DNA of 64,000 nucleotides from an uncultured Collinsella sp. (GTDB lineage Bacteria; Actinomycetota; Coriobacteriia; Coriobacteriales; Coriobacteriaceae), in NCBI GenBank assembly GCA_900541785.1, contig UQKY01000001.1:62001-126000 (forward strand), in the 5' to 3' direction. This document shows positions 49,640 through 59,036 of the stretch, one piece after another. Numbering within the stretch: position 1 is the stretch's first letter; each line of letters starts with the position of its first letter. A model generated the notes under the pieces. It saw only the letters and a list, made by a program, of their open reading frames with translations, was not told where the DNA came from and did not search any database. The position numbers and the translations under genes were made by a program.

Positions 49640-51088
49640 ATGCATATGTCTTTGCTAAACCGCGTACAGCAGCTGCCGAAGGGCTTTGTTTGGGGCGCCG
49701 CAACCGCCGCGTACCAAACGGAAGGTTCCACGAAGGTGGCAGGCAAGGGTAAGACCATGTGGGACGATTACCTTGTCGCCCAGGGTCGCTTTTTGCCCGA
49801 CCCGGCCAGTGATTTCTACAACCGCTACGAGGAGGATATCCGCCTTTCTGCCGAGCATGGACTCAACGCCATTCGTGTGTCCATCGCCTGGACCCGCATC
49901 TTCCCCAACGGCGACGATGCCGAACCCCTCGCCGAGGGCGTTAAGCACTACCACGAGCTGTTCGCCTGCTGCAAAAAGTATGGCGTCGAGCCCTATGTGT
50001 CCCTGCATCACTTTGACTCCCCCGCCGCCCTGTTCAACCAGGGCGACTGGCTCAACCGCAAGACCGTCGACGCCTATGTGCGCTATGCCGAGTTCTGCTT
50101 CCGCGAGTTCCGCGAGGTCAAGAATTGGTTCACCATCAACGAGCTCATCAGCCTCTCGCACTCCCAATACATCCAAGGCAACTTCCCGCCCAACCATCAC
50201 TTTGATGTGACGAGCGGCATCCAGAGCCAGCACAACGAGCTCGTTGCCCACGCCCGCGCCGTCAACCTGTATAAGGATCTTGACGAGACCGAGCACCTGG
50301 GCGGACGCATTGGCATGGTCAACGTCCTGACGCCGGCATATCCTGCCACCGACTCGCCCGCCGACCAGCACGCCGCCGACCTGTACAACGCCTTCTACAC
50401 CGACTTCATCATGGACGGCGCCTTCCTGGGTCACTACTCCGCGCGCACCCTCTCACTCATCAACGAGATTCTGCGTGCCAACAACGCCACACTTACGGTT
50501 GAGGACAGCGACATGGAGGAGCTCGCCAAGGCGGCGCCCCGCAACGATATGTTCGGCCTCAACTACTATCAGTCGGCGTTTATCGCCGCCTACGATGGCG
50601 AGTCAACCAACAGCTTTAACGGCACCGGAGACAAGGGCACCTCGTGCTTTAAGTTTAAGGGCGTCGGGCAGCAGGTCGATATGCCGGGTATCCCCACCAC
50701 CGACTGGGATTGGCTCATCTACCCGCAAGGCCTCTACGACACGCTCAAGCACATCAGCGCCACCTATCCCAACCTCCCCGTCATCTATATCACCGAAAAC
50801 GGCCTGGGCCACAAGGACCCCGAGCCCGACGCAAACGGCATCGTCGCCGATCCCGAGCGCATCGACTTTGTCGACCAGCACATGGAGAAGGTGCTCCAGG
50901 CGCGCGCCGAGGGCGTCGACGTCCAGGGCTACTTTATCTGGAGCCTGCAGGACCAGTTCTCGTGGGCCAATGGCTATAACAAGCGCTACGGCCTGTTCTA
51001 CATCGACTTCGACACGCAAAAACGCTACATCAAGCAGTCGGCACTCTGGTACAAGGAGCTCGCCGACACTATGGCGGACGCGCAGTAG
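49640..51088 (+). CDS. 6-phospho-beta-galactosidase family enzyme (GH1), cassette 2
   Basis: A 482-residue GH1 enzyme, more diverged than the cassette 1 and 3 copies. It has WGAATAAYQTEGSTKVAGKGKTMWDDY, acid/base Glu168 in FTINELIS and nucleophile Glu386 in YITENGLGHKD, and the LacG-type C-terminal region NGYNKRYGLFYIDFDTQKR. Gene order is reversed relative to cassettes 1 and 3, with hydrolase before permease. Two ATGs two codons apart follow GAGAGGG; either may be used. It may prefer another phospho-beta-glycoside. Confidence 0.88.
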   Translation: MHMSLLNRVQQLPKGFVWGAATAAYQTEGSTKVAGKGKTMWDDYLVAQGRFLPDPASDFYNRYEEDIRLSAEHGLNAIRVSIAWTRIFPNGDDAEPLAEGVKHYHELFACCKKYGVEPYVSLHHFDSPAALFNQGDWLNRKTVDAYVRYAEFCFREFREVKNWFTINELISLSHSQYIQGNFPPNHHFDVTSGIQSQHNELVAHARAVNLYKDLDETEHLGGRIGMVNVLTPAYPATDSPADQHAADLYNAFYTDFIMDGAFLGHYSARTLSLINEILRANNATLTVEDSDMEELAKAAPRNDMFGLNYYQSAFIAAYDGESTNSFNGTGDKGTSCFKFKGVGQQVDMPGIPTTDWDWLIYPQGLYDTLKHISATYPNLPVIYITENGLGHKDPEPDANGIVADPERIDFVDQHMEKVLQARAEGVDVQGYFIWSLQDQFSWANGYNKRYGLFYIDFDTQKRYIKQSALWYKELADTMADAQ

Positions 51089-51264
51089 CGCATCGCCTCG
51101 CTTTCCCCCGAGAAGGGAGCGGCCCTATGCGATACAAACCCAGCCGCCCCCCTCTCTCCCCCTGGGACCGGCCCCGCCTGCACCCGGGCTTTTAGCAAGC
51201 GGGAGACCATATAGGTTTTCAACGTCCATGCCATTAAGATTTCATGCAAAGAGGAGCGTGAACT

Positions 51265-53025
51265 ATGGAATCGATCGTTAAGTTCTTGGAGAAAGGTCAG
51301 CCGTACTTCGACAAGGTCTCTAAGAACATCTACCTTCAGGCCATTAAAGACGGCTTTTTGGCAGCAATGCCCATCATCCTGTCTTCTTCTGTCTTCCTGC
51401 TTATTTCGACCCTGCCGGGCGTTGTCGCCACGGTCGGCGGCTTTACGCTGCCCGACTGGTGGAACGTCGACGTCGTGAACTTCTGCAACAAGGTTTACAA
51501 CTTCACGATGGGCGTCGTGGGCATCATGGTCGCCGGCACCACCGCAAGCGCGCTGACCGGCTCCAAGAACCGCCGCATGCCTGCCGGCAAGGCCATCAAC
51601 GCCACGAGCACCATGGTCGCCGCCATGTGCGCTATGCTCATCTTGGCCGTTACCCAGACGAGTGCCAAGATCGACGGCGCCGATGTCTCGGTGTTCTTTA
51701 CCGACAACATGGGCACCAAGGGCCTGCTGAGCTCCTTTGTCGCCGCATTTGCCACGGTCAACATCTATGCCTTCTGCATTAAGCGAGACATCACCATCAA
51801 GCTGCCCAAAGAAGTCCCCGGCGCCATCGCCCAGAACTTCCGCGACATCTTCGCCTTCAGCTTCTCCATCCTGTTTGTCGCCGTCATCGACGTTATCTGC
51901 CGCACCTGCTTGGCCGTCCCGTTTGCCAACGTCATCTCCACGCTGGTGAGCCCGCTGTTCGCCGCTGCCGATTCCTACGCCGGCCTCGCCCTCATCTGGT
52001 TCATGATCCCTCTGTTCTGGTTCATGGGCATCCACGGCCCCTCGGTCGTTAAGCCTGCCCTCAACGCCGCGCTGTTTGGCAACATCACTACCAACCTCGC
52101 CACGCTGCAGGCCGGCGGTCACCCCGCCCTCGCCCTGACCGAAAACTTCGGTAACTACATCGGCGAACTCGGCGGCACCGGCGCCACGTTCATTGTCCCG
52201 ATTATCTTCCTGCTCTTTATGCGCTCCAAGCAGCTCAAGGCCGTCGGCAAAGCCTCTGTCGTGCCCGTGATGTTCGCCGTCAACGAGCCGCTGCTGTTCG
52301 CCGCGCCCATCATCCTCAACCCGTACTTCCTGATCCCGTTCCTGTTTGCCCCCGTGGCCAACGTCCTCATTGGTAAGTTCTTCATCGACTTTTTGGGCAT
52401 GAACGGCTTTATCTATGCCATGCCGTGGGCACTCCCCGGACCGATCGGCACCTTCATCGACACCAACTTCCAGCCGATCTCTCTGGTCCTGGTTGTCGTC
52501 CTGCTGGTCGTTGACTTCTTGATCTACTACCCGTTCTGCAAGGCCTACGACAACGTCCTGTGCAAGCAGGAGGCCGAGACCCTGGCCGAAGAAGAGGCCG
52601 AGGAGACCAAGGCCGTCAAGACCGCTGCCGCCCCCGCCGTTGAGGCTCCTGTTGTCGAGACCGCTTCTGCCACTGAGGCCTCCGCAGCTCCGTCCGCCCT
52701 TAAGGGCAAGGATCTGAGGGTTCTGGTTCTGTGCGCTGGCGCCGGCACCTCTGCACTGCTCGCCAACGCGCTTAAGGAAGGCGCCGACGAGCTGGGCATC
52801 GACATTACCGCCAACGCCGGTGCCTACGGCAGCCACTACGCCATCATGGACCAGTACAACGTCATCGTCCTGGCTCCGCAGGTTCGCACCTATTACAACG
52901 AGATGAAGGCCGACACCGACCGCCTGGGCATCACGCTGCTGTCGCCCAAGGGCAAACAGTACATCGACCTCACTAAGGATCCCAAGGGTGCCGTCGCCTG
53001 GATCGAGGAAAACCTCGAGGCATAA
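51265..53025 (+). CDS. PTS lactose-type EIICB permease, cassette 2
   Basis: A 586-residue EIICB protein with the layout of cassette 1: EIIC (about 1-425, FAVNEPLLFAAPIILNP), an Ala/Glu/Val-rich linker, and EIIB with Cys490 in VLVLCAGAGTS. It lies 176 bases after the hydrolase gene; that gap has a GAGGAG ribosome-binding site and no gene. It is closer in sequence to the cassette 3 protein than to that of cassette 1. Confidence 0.92.
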   Translation: MESIVKFLEKGQPYFDKVSKNIYLQAIKDGFLAAMPIILSSSVFLLISTLPGVVATVGGFTLPDWWNVDVVNFCNKVYNFTMGVVGIMVAGTTASALTGSKNRRMPAGKAINATSTMVAAMCAMLILAVTQTSAKIDGADVSVFFTDNMGTKGLLSSFVAAFATVNIYAFCIKRDITIKLPKEVPGAIAQNFRDIFAFSFSILFVAVIDVICRTCLAVPFANVISTLVSPLFAAADSYAGLALIWFMIPLFWFMGIHGPSVVKPALNAALFGNITTNLATLQAGGHPALALTENFGNYIGELGGTGATFIVPIIFLLFMRSKQLKAVGKASVVPVMFAVNEPLLFAAPIILNPYFLIPFLFAPVANVLIGKFFIDFLGMNGFIYAMPWALPGPIGTFIDTNFQPISLVLVVVLLVVDFLIYYPFCKAYDNVLCKQEAETLAEEEAEETKAVKTAAAPAVEAPVVETASATEASAAPSALKGKDLRVLVLCAGAGTSALLANALKEGADELGIDITANAGAYGSHYAIMDQYNVIVLAPQVRTYYNEMKADTDRLGITLLSPKGKQYIDLTKDPKGAVAWIEENLEA

Positions 53026-53056
53026 GACGCTGACGCCACCTGCCGCTCGCAGAAAA

Positions 53057-53097
53057 AAAATGGCCCGTGCATCGATGCGTGATGCGCGGGCCATTTT
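53057..53097 (+). terminator. Terminator of lac cassette 2
   Basis: AAAATGGCCCG/CGGGCCATTTT arms extended by GCATC/GATGC, with tail TTTTGTTTA; 31 bases past the permease stop. Confidence 0.8.
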
Positions 53098-53120
53098 GTT
53101 TAGACCGCACCCGTCCTCCT

Positions 53121-53425
53121 GTTCATCTTAATCTGTAACATCTAGCCGAGTTTTTGGGTCCCAGCTGTTACAGATCGAGGTGAACGCACAGGCCAAGCCA
53201 AAAATCTCAATCTGTAACATGTAGACCGCTTTTGACCGCTTAGATGTTACAGATCGAGACAAACAGATGGGTCAATCCAATCAATCTAGATCTGTAACAC
53301 CTGGCTGGTCATTTCACTCCTAACTGTTACAGATCGAGACAAACGGAATAAGCCGGGCCGAATTGTCTAAATCTGTAACATCTAGCTGAGATTTTCGGCC
53401 CTACCTGTTACAGATTGAGACAAAC
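53121..53425. repeat. Palindromic repeat array D, four units
   Basis: Units at 53121-53185, about 53201-53264, 53282-53344 and 53362-53425. Each has ATCTGTAACA on the left and TGTTACAGAT plus (C/T)GAGACAAAC on the right, around a variable centre of 22-25 bases. The stretches between units are unrelated to each other. The array fills the gap between the converging cassette 2 permease gene and the cassette 3 regulator gene. Confidence 0.85.
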
Positions 53426-53438
53426 AGGCCAAGCACGT

Positions 53439-54449
53439 CTACGACCGCAGATCCTTCACGCTGGAACGCTCGACCAGCACGCCCGAGACGAGCGTACGGC
53501 TTCTGGAGCTCGGGGCTTCCAGACCTGCGACAACCTCGTTGAGCGCACGGACGCCCAGCTCGCGGTGGCGAAACTTCACCGACGTCAGAATCGAGTTGGG
53601 AATCGTCTTGTAGAGCTCATCGTCGAAGCCGATCACGGACACGTCGTCGGGCACACTGAGCCCTTTGTCACGTAGAGCCATCATCACGCCGTTTGCCATG
53701 CAGTCGTTAGCAGCGAGGACCGCCGTGCAATCGGGTTTATCGGCAAGCACAAGGCCCGCAGCATAGCCACTATCCGCATTCCAATCGCCTTGCAGGGGCG
53801 CGGGCGGCTCAATGCCACGCGTCTCGAGTGCCGCACGCCAACCTTTCATACGGCACTGGCTCGACAGCGACTCTTTCTTACCAGAGACGAAGTACACATT
53901 CTTGTGTCCGCGATTCAAGAAGTACTCGCATGCCATGCGCGCGCCGCCCTCTTGGTCGTCACTGACAGTAGAGCAGGTAGGATGTTCCATCGACGTGATA
54001 ATCACCGTCTTGAGGTCTTTCGGCGCCTCAAAGGTATCAAAGTCATCGACCATCTGGCGCAGGTTGAAAATCATGCCGTCGACGGGAAGCTGCGACATCC
54101 TACGTGCCGCTTCGGCAAGGGTCATCTTCTCCCCCGCCCGCTTTTTAATCATCGTGAGCGCAAAGCCTCGCTCTGCGGCGGCATCGGCGATACCGTCAAT
54201 CATGTCCACGTTGCCGCCCGACAAGTGGAACAGCACCACGCCGATGCACCCGTAACGGCCCAACTTGAGTGAACGCGCGGCAAAGTTCGCCCGGAACCCA
54301 AGCGCCTCCATTGCGGAATGGACCTTATCGCGTGTCGACTCGCGCACGCTATCGGGCTCGTTGATCACGCGCGACACCGTCTTAAGAGAAACACCCGCGG
54401 CAATCGCCACGTCGTTCATCGAGACGTTTTTCTTGTCCATCGTTGCCAC
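53439..54449 (-). CDS. LacI-family regulator of lac cassette 3
   Basis: A LacI-type repressor of about 336 residues, with HTH SMNDVAIAAGVSLKTVSRVINE and sugar domain (AVLAANDCMANGVM, VIGFDDELYKTI). The preferred start is GTG at 54449, preceded by GGAG at five bases; an ATG follows three codons later. It is divergent from the EIICB gene at 54725. A perfect 22-base palindrome lies between. Confidence 0.87.
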   Translation of the reverse strand: MATMDKKNVSMNDVAIAAGVSLKTVSRVINEPDSVRESTRDKVHSAMEALGFRANFAARSLKLGRYGCIGVVLFHLSGGNVDMIDGIADAAAERGFALTMIKKRAGEKMTLAEAARRMSQLPVDGMIFNLRQMVDDFDTFEAPKDLKTVIITSMEHPTCSTVSDDQEGGARMACEYFLNRGHKNVYFVSGKKESLSSQCRMKGWRAALETRGIEPPAPLQGDWNADSGYAAGLVLADKPDCTAVLAANDCMANGVMMALRDKGLSVPDDVSVIGFDDELYKTIPNSILTSVKFRHRELGVRALNEVVAGLEAPSSRSRTLVSGVLVERSSVKDLRS

Positions 54450-54580
54450 TGCTTCTCCACTCGGTTCTCTATCGCTCGTTTTTTGCGTTCTAGCATACAC
54501 TACCTGCCTGACTGATAAATCAGCCGTTTATCGGACAATATCGACCGCTCACCCGTATATCCTTGTTGCTCTTCCAAAAA

Positions 54581-54622
54581 TGTCTTACGTTGTCATTAAC
54601 GAAATGACAACGTTGTCATTTC
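54581..54622. promoter_or_regulatory. Operators of lac cassette 3
   Basis: A perfect 22-base palindrome at 54601-54622 with the core TGACAACGTTGTCA, and a second half-degenerate site TGTCTTACGTTGTCATT at 54581-54597 whose centre is 23 bases away. The central ACGT is typical of LacI-family operators. Confidence 0.7.
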
Positions 54623-54724
54623 ACAATGCCTTCCTTAAGCAGGAAGGTTTCCGGGCAGTCCTGACCATCCATCGACGACCAGTTCCATCCACATGCATCG
54701 CGCATCAAGTAGCAAAGGAGCTCT

Positions 54725-56503
54725 ATGGACGCCATCGTAAAGATGCTCGAAAAGCATCAACCGTTCTTTGAGAAGATCTCAAGGAACATCTACCTCCAGG
54801 CCATTAAAGACGGATTCCTTGGGTGCATGCCCATCGTCCTTACCTCTTCGATCTTTCTGTTGATTGCCACCCTTCCTGGCGTAGTTGGCATCACGCTGCC
54901 CCAGCCGCTCATCGACTGGTGCAACAAGCTGTACAACTTCACCATGGGCGTCATGGGCATCATGGTTGCCGGCACCACCGCCAAGAACTTTACGGCTTCC
55001 ATGAACCGTCGCATGCCCGCCGGCAAAGTGCTCAACGACGGCTCCACCATGGTGGCCGCCCAGTGCAGCATGCTGTTGCTCGCCGTTACGCAGTTCACCA
55101 CCAAGTTCAACGGCTCCGAGCTTTCGGTCTTCGATTGCACCAGCATGGGCACGCGCGGTCTGTTCTCGGCCTATATCGCCGCGTTCATTACCGTGTGGGT
55201 TTATAAGTTCTGCGTCTCGCGCGATCTGACCATTAAGCTGCCCAAGGAGGTTCCGGGCGCCATCGCTCAGAACTTCCGCGACATCATCCCCTTCGGTGGC
55301 GCCGTCATCATCTGCGGCATCATCGATGTGGCTGTGCGCAACCTCATGGGCGTTCCGTTCTCCGAGCTGCTCATCAAGCTGCTCTCCCCGCTCTTCACTG
55401 CGGCAGAGACCTATCCTGGCCTTATCCTTATCCAGGCAGCCACCGCGTTCTTCTGGTTCATCGGTGTCCACGGTCCTTCGATCGTCCAGCCGGGCATCGA
55501 CCCCATCCGTCTTGCCAACCAGGCCGAGAACCTGCAGGTTCTGCTGGCCGGTGGTCACCCCGCCCACTCCCTCACCTTTAACATGTCGCTCGTGGGTGAG
55601 TTCGGCGGCACCGGTGCCACGTTTATCGTGCCGCTTCTGCTGATAATCTTTATGAAGTCCAAGCAGCTCAAAGCCGTCGGTAAGGCCTCGATTGTTCCTG
55701 TTGCCTTCGCCGTCAACGAGCCGCTGCTCTTTGGCGCGCCGATGATCCTTAACCCCTACATGCTCATCCCCTTTGTTGCCGCCGGCTGCGTCAACGTGAG
55801 TGTTGCCAAGTTCTTTATCGACAACGTGGGCATGAACGGCTTCTCCTTCGTGGTGCCTTGGGCTACCCCTGCCCCCATCGGCATCTTCATCACCACGAAC
55901 TTCCAGCTTATCGCCCTGGTGTTTGTCGCAATCATCATCTTGCTGGACGCCATCATCTACCTGCCGTTCTTGAAGGCATACGATAAGCTGCTCTGCGACC
56001 AGGAGGCCGAGCGCGCCGCCGAGCTGGGTCTCGAGTCCGATGGTGCCGCTGCCATCGCCGCCAGCACCTCTGCGCCCGCTGTCGAGCAGGCTACCGCTTC
56101 CGTCGAGACGACCGCCGCTGCCGCCGACAGCGAGCCTGTCGCCGATCAGTCCGAGCCCGCCGCCGACGCATCCGCCAAGAAGGATGTCGACGGCCTGAAG
56201 GTCCTCGTCCTGTGCGCCGGCGCCGGCACCTCTGCCATGCTCGCCAACGCCATCAAGGAAGGTGCCGCGCAGACCGGAGAGAACATCGCTTCCTCCGCAG
56301 GCGCTTATGGTCAGCACACTGCCATCATGGATCAGTACGACGTCATCGTGCTCGCCCCGCAGGTTCGTAGCTACTACAACGACATGAAGGCCGACACCGA
56401 TCGCCTGGGCATTAAGCTGCTCGCTCCGCGCGGTAAGGAATATATCGACCTTACCCGCGACCCCGCTGGCGCCATCAAGTGGCTCCGCGAGAACCTCGAC
56501 TAG
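54725..56503 (+). CDS. PTS lactose-type EIICB permease, cassette 3
   Basis: A 592-residue EIICB protein. The EIIC domain (about 1-425) has FAVNEPLLFGAPMILNP and GMNGFSFVVPW; the linker (about 430-485) is rich in Ala, Glu and Ser; the EIIB domain has Cys497 in VLVLCAGAGTS. The ATG has AAAGGAG upstream. It is followed by a GH1 gene after a stem-loop. Confidence 0.92.
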   Translation: MDAIVKMLEKHQPFFEKISRNIYLQAIKDGFLGCMPIVLTSSIFLLIATLPGVVGITLPQPLIDWCNKLYNFTMGVMGIMVAGTTAKNFTASMNRRMPAGKVLNDGSTMVAAQCSMLLLAVTQFTTKFNGSELSVFDCTSMGTRGLFSAYIAAFITVWVYKFCVSRDLTIKLPKEVPGAIAQNFRDIIPFGGAVIICGIIDVAVRNLMGVPFSELLIKLLSPLFTAAETYPGLILIQAATAFFWFIGVHGPSIVQPGIDPIRLANQAENLQVLLAGGHPAHSLTFNMSLVGEFGGTGATFIVPLLLIIFMKSKQLKAVGKASIVPVAFAVNEPLLFGAPMILNPYMLIPFVAAGCVNVSVAKFFIDNVGMNGFSFVVPWATPAPIGIFITTNFQLIALVFVAIIILLDAIIYLPFLKAYDKLLCDQEAERAAELGLESDGAAAIAASTSAPAVEQATASVETTAAAADSEPVADQSEPAADASAKKDVDGLKVLVLCAGAGTSAMLANAIKEGAAQTGENIASSAGAYGQHTAIMDQYDVIVLAPQVRSYYNDMKADTDRLGIKLLAPRGKEYIDLTRDPAGAIKWLRENLD

Positions 56504-56518
56504 GTTCCTCCCTCTGTT

Positions 56519-56546
56519 GGTGCCCGGATCCCCAGTTCGGGCACCT
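56519..56546 (+). other. Stem-loop between EIICB and hydrolase genes, cassette 3
   Basis: GGTGCCCG/CGGGCACC perfect 8-base arms start 16 bases past the permease stop; tail TCTCCCT. Confidence 0.55.
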
Positions 56547-56579
56547 CTCCCTATCCGTATCCCACAGAAAGGATGACTC

Positions 56580-58001
56580 ATGACCAACCCCATGCAGTTC
56601 CCCGACGGCTTTGTATTTGGCGGCGCCACCGCCGCTTACCAGGTTGAGGGTGAGACCCGCACGCACGGCAAGGGCAAAGTACCCTGGGACGATTTCCTGG
56701 CTGCCCAGGGTCGCTTCTCCCCCGATCCCGCAAGCGATTTCTACAACAAGTATCCGGTCGATATCGACCTGTGCCAGCGCTTCGGCATCAACGGCATCCG
56801 TGTCTCCATCGCTTGGAGCCGCATCTTCCCCAGTGGCACCGGCGAGATTAACCCCGAGGGCGTCGCTTTCTATCACGAGCTTTTCGCCACCTGCAACAAA
56901 GCTGGCGTTATCCCCTATGTCACGCTCGATCACTTCGATACGCCCGAGGCCTTTTACCAGAACGGCGGCGAGGGATTCCTGACGCGCACGACCATCGACG
57001 CCTTCGTCGAGTACGCCAAGTTCTGCTTTGCCGAGTTCACCGAGGTCAAGCACTGGTTTACCTTTAACGAGATTCCCGCAACCGCCGAGGGCAGCTTTAT
57101 CGTCGGCAACTGGCCGCACGGCGAGAAGTACCGCCTGGACAAGGCCTTCCAGCTCATGCACAACATGATGGTGGCCCACGCCAAGGCTGTCGTCGCCTTC
57201 CATGAGGGCGGCTTTGAGGGCGAGATCGGCATTGTCCAGAACCTGGAGCCCAAGTATCCCCTCGACCCCAACAACGCCGCCGACTGCGAGGCAGCTCGCA
57301 TGGCCGACGTCATCAACAACCGCTGGGTACTCGACGCCACCTTCCGCGGCCACTATGCAGCCGACACCATGGAGGCTGCGACCAAGCTGGCCCATATCGC
57401 CGGCGGCGAGCTCGACGTCCGCGACGAGGACATCGCCGCGCTGACCGCCGCACTCCCCTACAACGATTGCCTGGGCGTCAACACCTACAAGTGCCAGTTC
57501 CTGCGTGCCGCCGAGGGCGAAAACGACATCAACCACAATGGCACCGGCGACAAGGGCTCCTCGCGCTGGTTCCTCAAGGGCGTAGGCGAGTCATGCGTGC
57601 GCGAAGGCGTTCCCACCACCGATTGGGACTGGATCATCTATCCCGAGGGCCTGTACGATCTGCTGCTGCGCATTAAGAACGATTACCCCAACTACAAGAA
57701 GATCTACATCACCGAGAACGGCATGGGCTATAAGGACGACTTTGAGGACGGCTTTATCGACGACGCCCCTCGCATCGACTACATGCGTCAGCATCTCGCG
57801 TGGATCCTCAAGGCAATCGACGGCGGCGTAAACGTCGACGGTTACTTTGTGTGGTCGCTGCAGGACCAGTTCTCCTGGACCAACGGCTATAACAAACGCT
57901 ATGGCCTGTTCTACATCGACTTTGAGACCCAGAAGCGCTATCCCAAGGCGAGCGCGTACTGGTACAAGAACGTCTCGGAGACCGGCCTGCTTATGGCCTA
58001 A
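56580..58001 (+). CDS. lacG: 6-phospho-beta-galactosidase (GH1), cassette 3
   Basis: A 473-residue LacG-type enzyme very similar to the cassette 1 protein (identical FGGATAAYQVEGETRTHGKGKV segment). Acid/base Glu164 is in FTFNEIPA and nucleophile Glu379 in YITENGMGYKD. The ATG has AGAAAGGA upstream. It probably acts on lactose 6-phosphate or a related phospho-galactoside imported by the preceding permease. Confidence 0.92.
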   Translation: MTNPMQFPDGFVFGGATAAYQVEGETRTHGKGKVPWDDFLAAQGRFSPDPASDFYNKYPVDIDLCQRFGINGIRVSIAWSRIFPSGTGEINPEGVAFYHELFATCNKAGVIPYVTLDHFDTPEAFYQNGGEGFLTRTTIDAFVEYAKFCFAEFTEVKHWFTFNEIPATAEGSFIVGNWPHGEKYRLDKAFQLMHNMMVAHAKAVVAFHEGGFEGEIGIVQNLEPKYPLDPNNAADCEAARMADVINNRWVLDATFRGHYAADTMEAATKLAHIAGGELDVRDEDIAALTAALPYNDCLGVNTYKCQFLRAAEGENDINHNGTGDKGSSRWFLKGVGESCVREGVPTTDWDWIIYPEGLYDLLLRIKNDYPNYKKIYITENGMGYKDDFEDGFIDDAPRIDYMRQHLAWILKAIDGGVNVDGYFVWSLQDQFSWTNGYNKRYGLFYIDFETQKRYPKASAYWYKNVSETGLLMA

Positions 58002-58023
58002 CTTTTGCCGCATACCCCCTGTC

Positions 58024-58061
58024 GGCCGCATGCGAATCCCTCCACGGGTTCGCATGCGGCC
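58024..58061 (+). terminator. Terminator of lac cassette 3
   Basis: GGCCGCATGCGAA/TTCGCATGCGGCC (13-base perfect arms, extended by CCC/GGG) with tail TATTTTTTT. Confidence 0.85.
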
Positions 58062-58088
58062 TATTTTTTTGCTCGGCCCGTGCAGGCC

Positions 58089-58309
58089 GTTTGTCTCGAT
58101 TTGTAACATCTAGCAGGGATTTTCAATCCTAACTGTTATAGATTTAGACGAACGGGCGACCAGGGCTGAAAGATCTCAATCTGTAACACGTAGCCCACTT
58201 TCGACCGTCTAACTGTTACAGATCGAGACAAACGAACGGTCCGAACTTGAAGATCTCAATCTGTAACACGTAGCCGAGTTTTTCGATCCCAACTGTTACA
58301 GATTGAGAC
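58089..58309. repeat. Palindromic repeat array D, three units
   Basis: Units at 58089-58153, about 58172-58233 and 58252-58309. The first has the full GTTTGTCTCGAT...GAACs layout; the others start at GATCTCAATCTGTAACA. It lies after cassette 3 and before the toxin-antitoxin pair. Confidence 0.82.
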
Positions 58310-58376
58310 GATTCGACGGTACCGGTCGCTTGGACACGCCGTGGTACAATTATGCCACGACGCAAAGGAGGTACCC

Positions 58377-58643
58377 ATGTCCGCTTGTGTGCCCGTCCGA
58401 GACATGAAGGACACTGCCACATTCACCGCACTTGTTGAGTCTGAGCGCGACGTCACCGTAACTAAGAACGGCTACGAGGCCATGCACTGCATCAGCAGCG
58501 ACCAGTATCGCCTCATGCAAGAAGAAATCGCCAAGGCAAAACTGCTGTCTCGTATGATGTTGGCAGAAGACGAAATATCGCAAGGCGACTACAGCGACTA
58601 CGACTCCTTCGCGACCGCGATACGAGACAAATATGACCTATAA
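58377..58643 (+). CDS. Phd/YefM-type antitoxin
   Basis: An 88-residue protein with the Phd/YefM-like N-terminus (VPVRDMKDTATFTALVE, VTVTKNGYEAMHCIS) and an acidic C-terminal tail. The ATG at 58377 has AAAGGAGG five bases upstream. It overlaps the toxin gene by 11 bases. The role of binding the toxin and the operon promoter is by family. Confidence 0.88.
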   Translation: MSACVPVRDMKDTATFTALVESERDVTVTKNGYEAMHCISSDQYRLMQEEIAKAKLLSRMMLAEDEISQGDYSDYDSFATAIRDKYDL

Positions 58644-58938
58644 CGTCGTTATACTCAAAAGCGCGCGATATGAGTACGAGAGTATCGTCGGGTACCTTGC
58701 TCAAATCCTCAAGAATCCGCGTGCAGCAGGCAATTTTGTCGCTGAGTTTGAATATCAGCTTGATCTGCTTCGCGAGCAGCCGCTCCTACGTCCCCTCTCG
58801 CATATGCAAGAGCTGGCGGCACGTAATTACCGATCGTTTCCCGTCAACAACTACGTGTGCCTTTATAAGTTTGAGCACGAAACAATCTATATCGCTCACA
58901 TCTTTCATCAGTCACAGGACTACGCCCGCCTGGTCTAA
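58633..58938 (+). CDS. RelE/ParE-family toxin
   Basis: A 101-residue basic protein with the RelE/ParE layout: VVILKSARYEYESIVGYLA, LREQPLLRPL, ARNYRSFPVNNYVCLYKFE and the ending IYIAHIFHQSQDYARLV. Family members either cut mRNA at the ribosome or inhibit gyrase; which applies here cannot be decided from sequence alone. It directly follows the antitoxin. Confidence 0.88.
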   Translation: MTYNVVILKSARYEYESIVGYLAQILKNPRAAGNFVAEFEYQLDLLREQPLLRPLSHMQELAARNYRSFPVNNYVCLYKFEHETIYIAHIFHQSQDYARLV

Positions 58939-59036
58939 CCCACAAGCTGAATACTTGGCCCGAGCACATTTGCGCGTCAACGTGAAGCGGTAATCCCCGC
59001 GCCGACAGGGGGCAGAAGTATCGCCTGCAGCGTTAG

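Noticed and set aside
51025..53094. A 689-codon open frame antisense to the cassette 2 permease, and similar long frames at 54779-56629, 16407-17735 and 6501-7955
   Set aside because: They mirror well-identified genes, have low-complexity Asp/Gly/Val/His-rich translations and no ribosome-binding sites.
48111..58309. CRISPR arrays suggested by repeated units separated by unique stretches
   Set aside because: Units are about 60 bases with variable centres and long palindromic arms, separators vary in length, arrays have only two to four units, and no cas gene is present. They are palindromic repeats of REP type.
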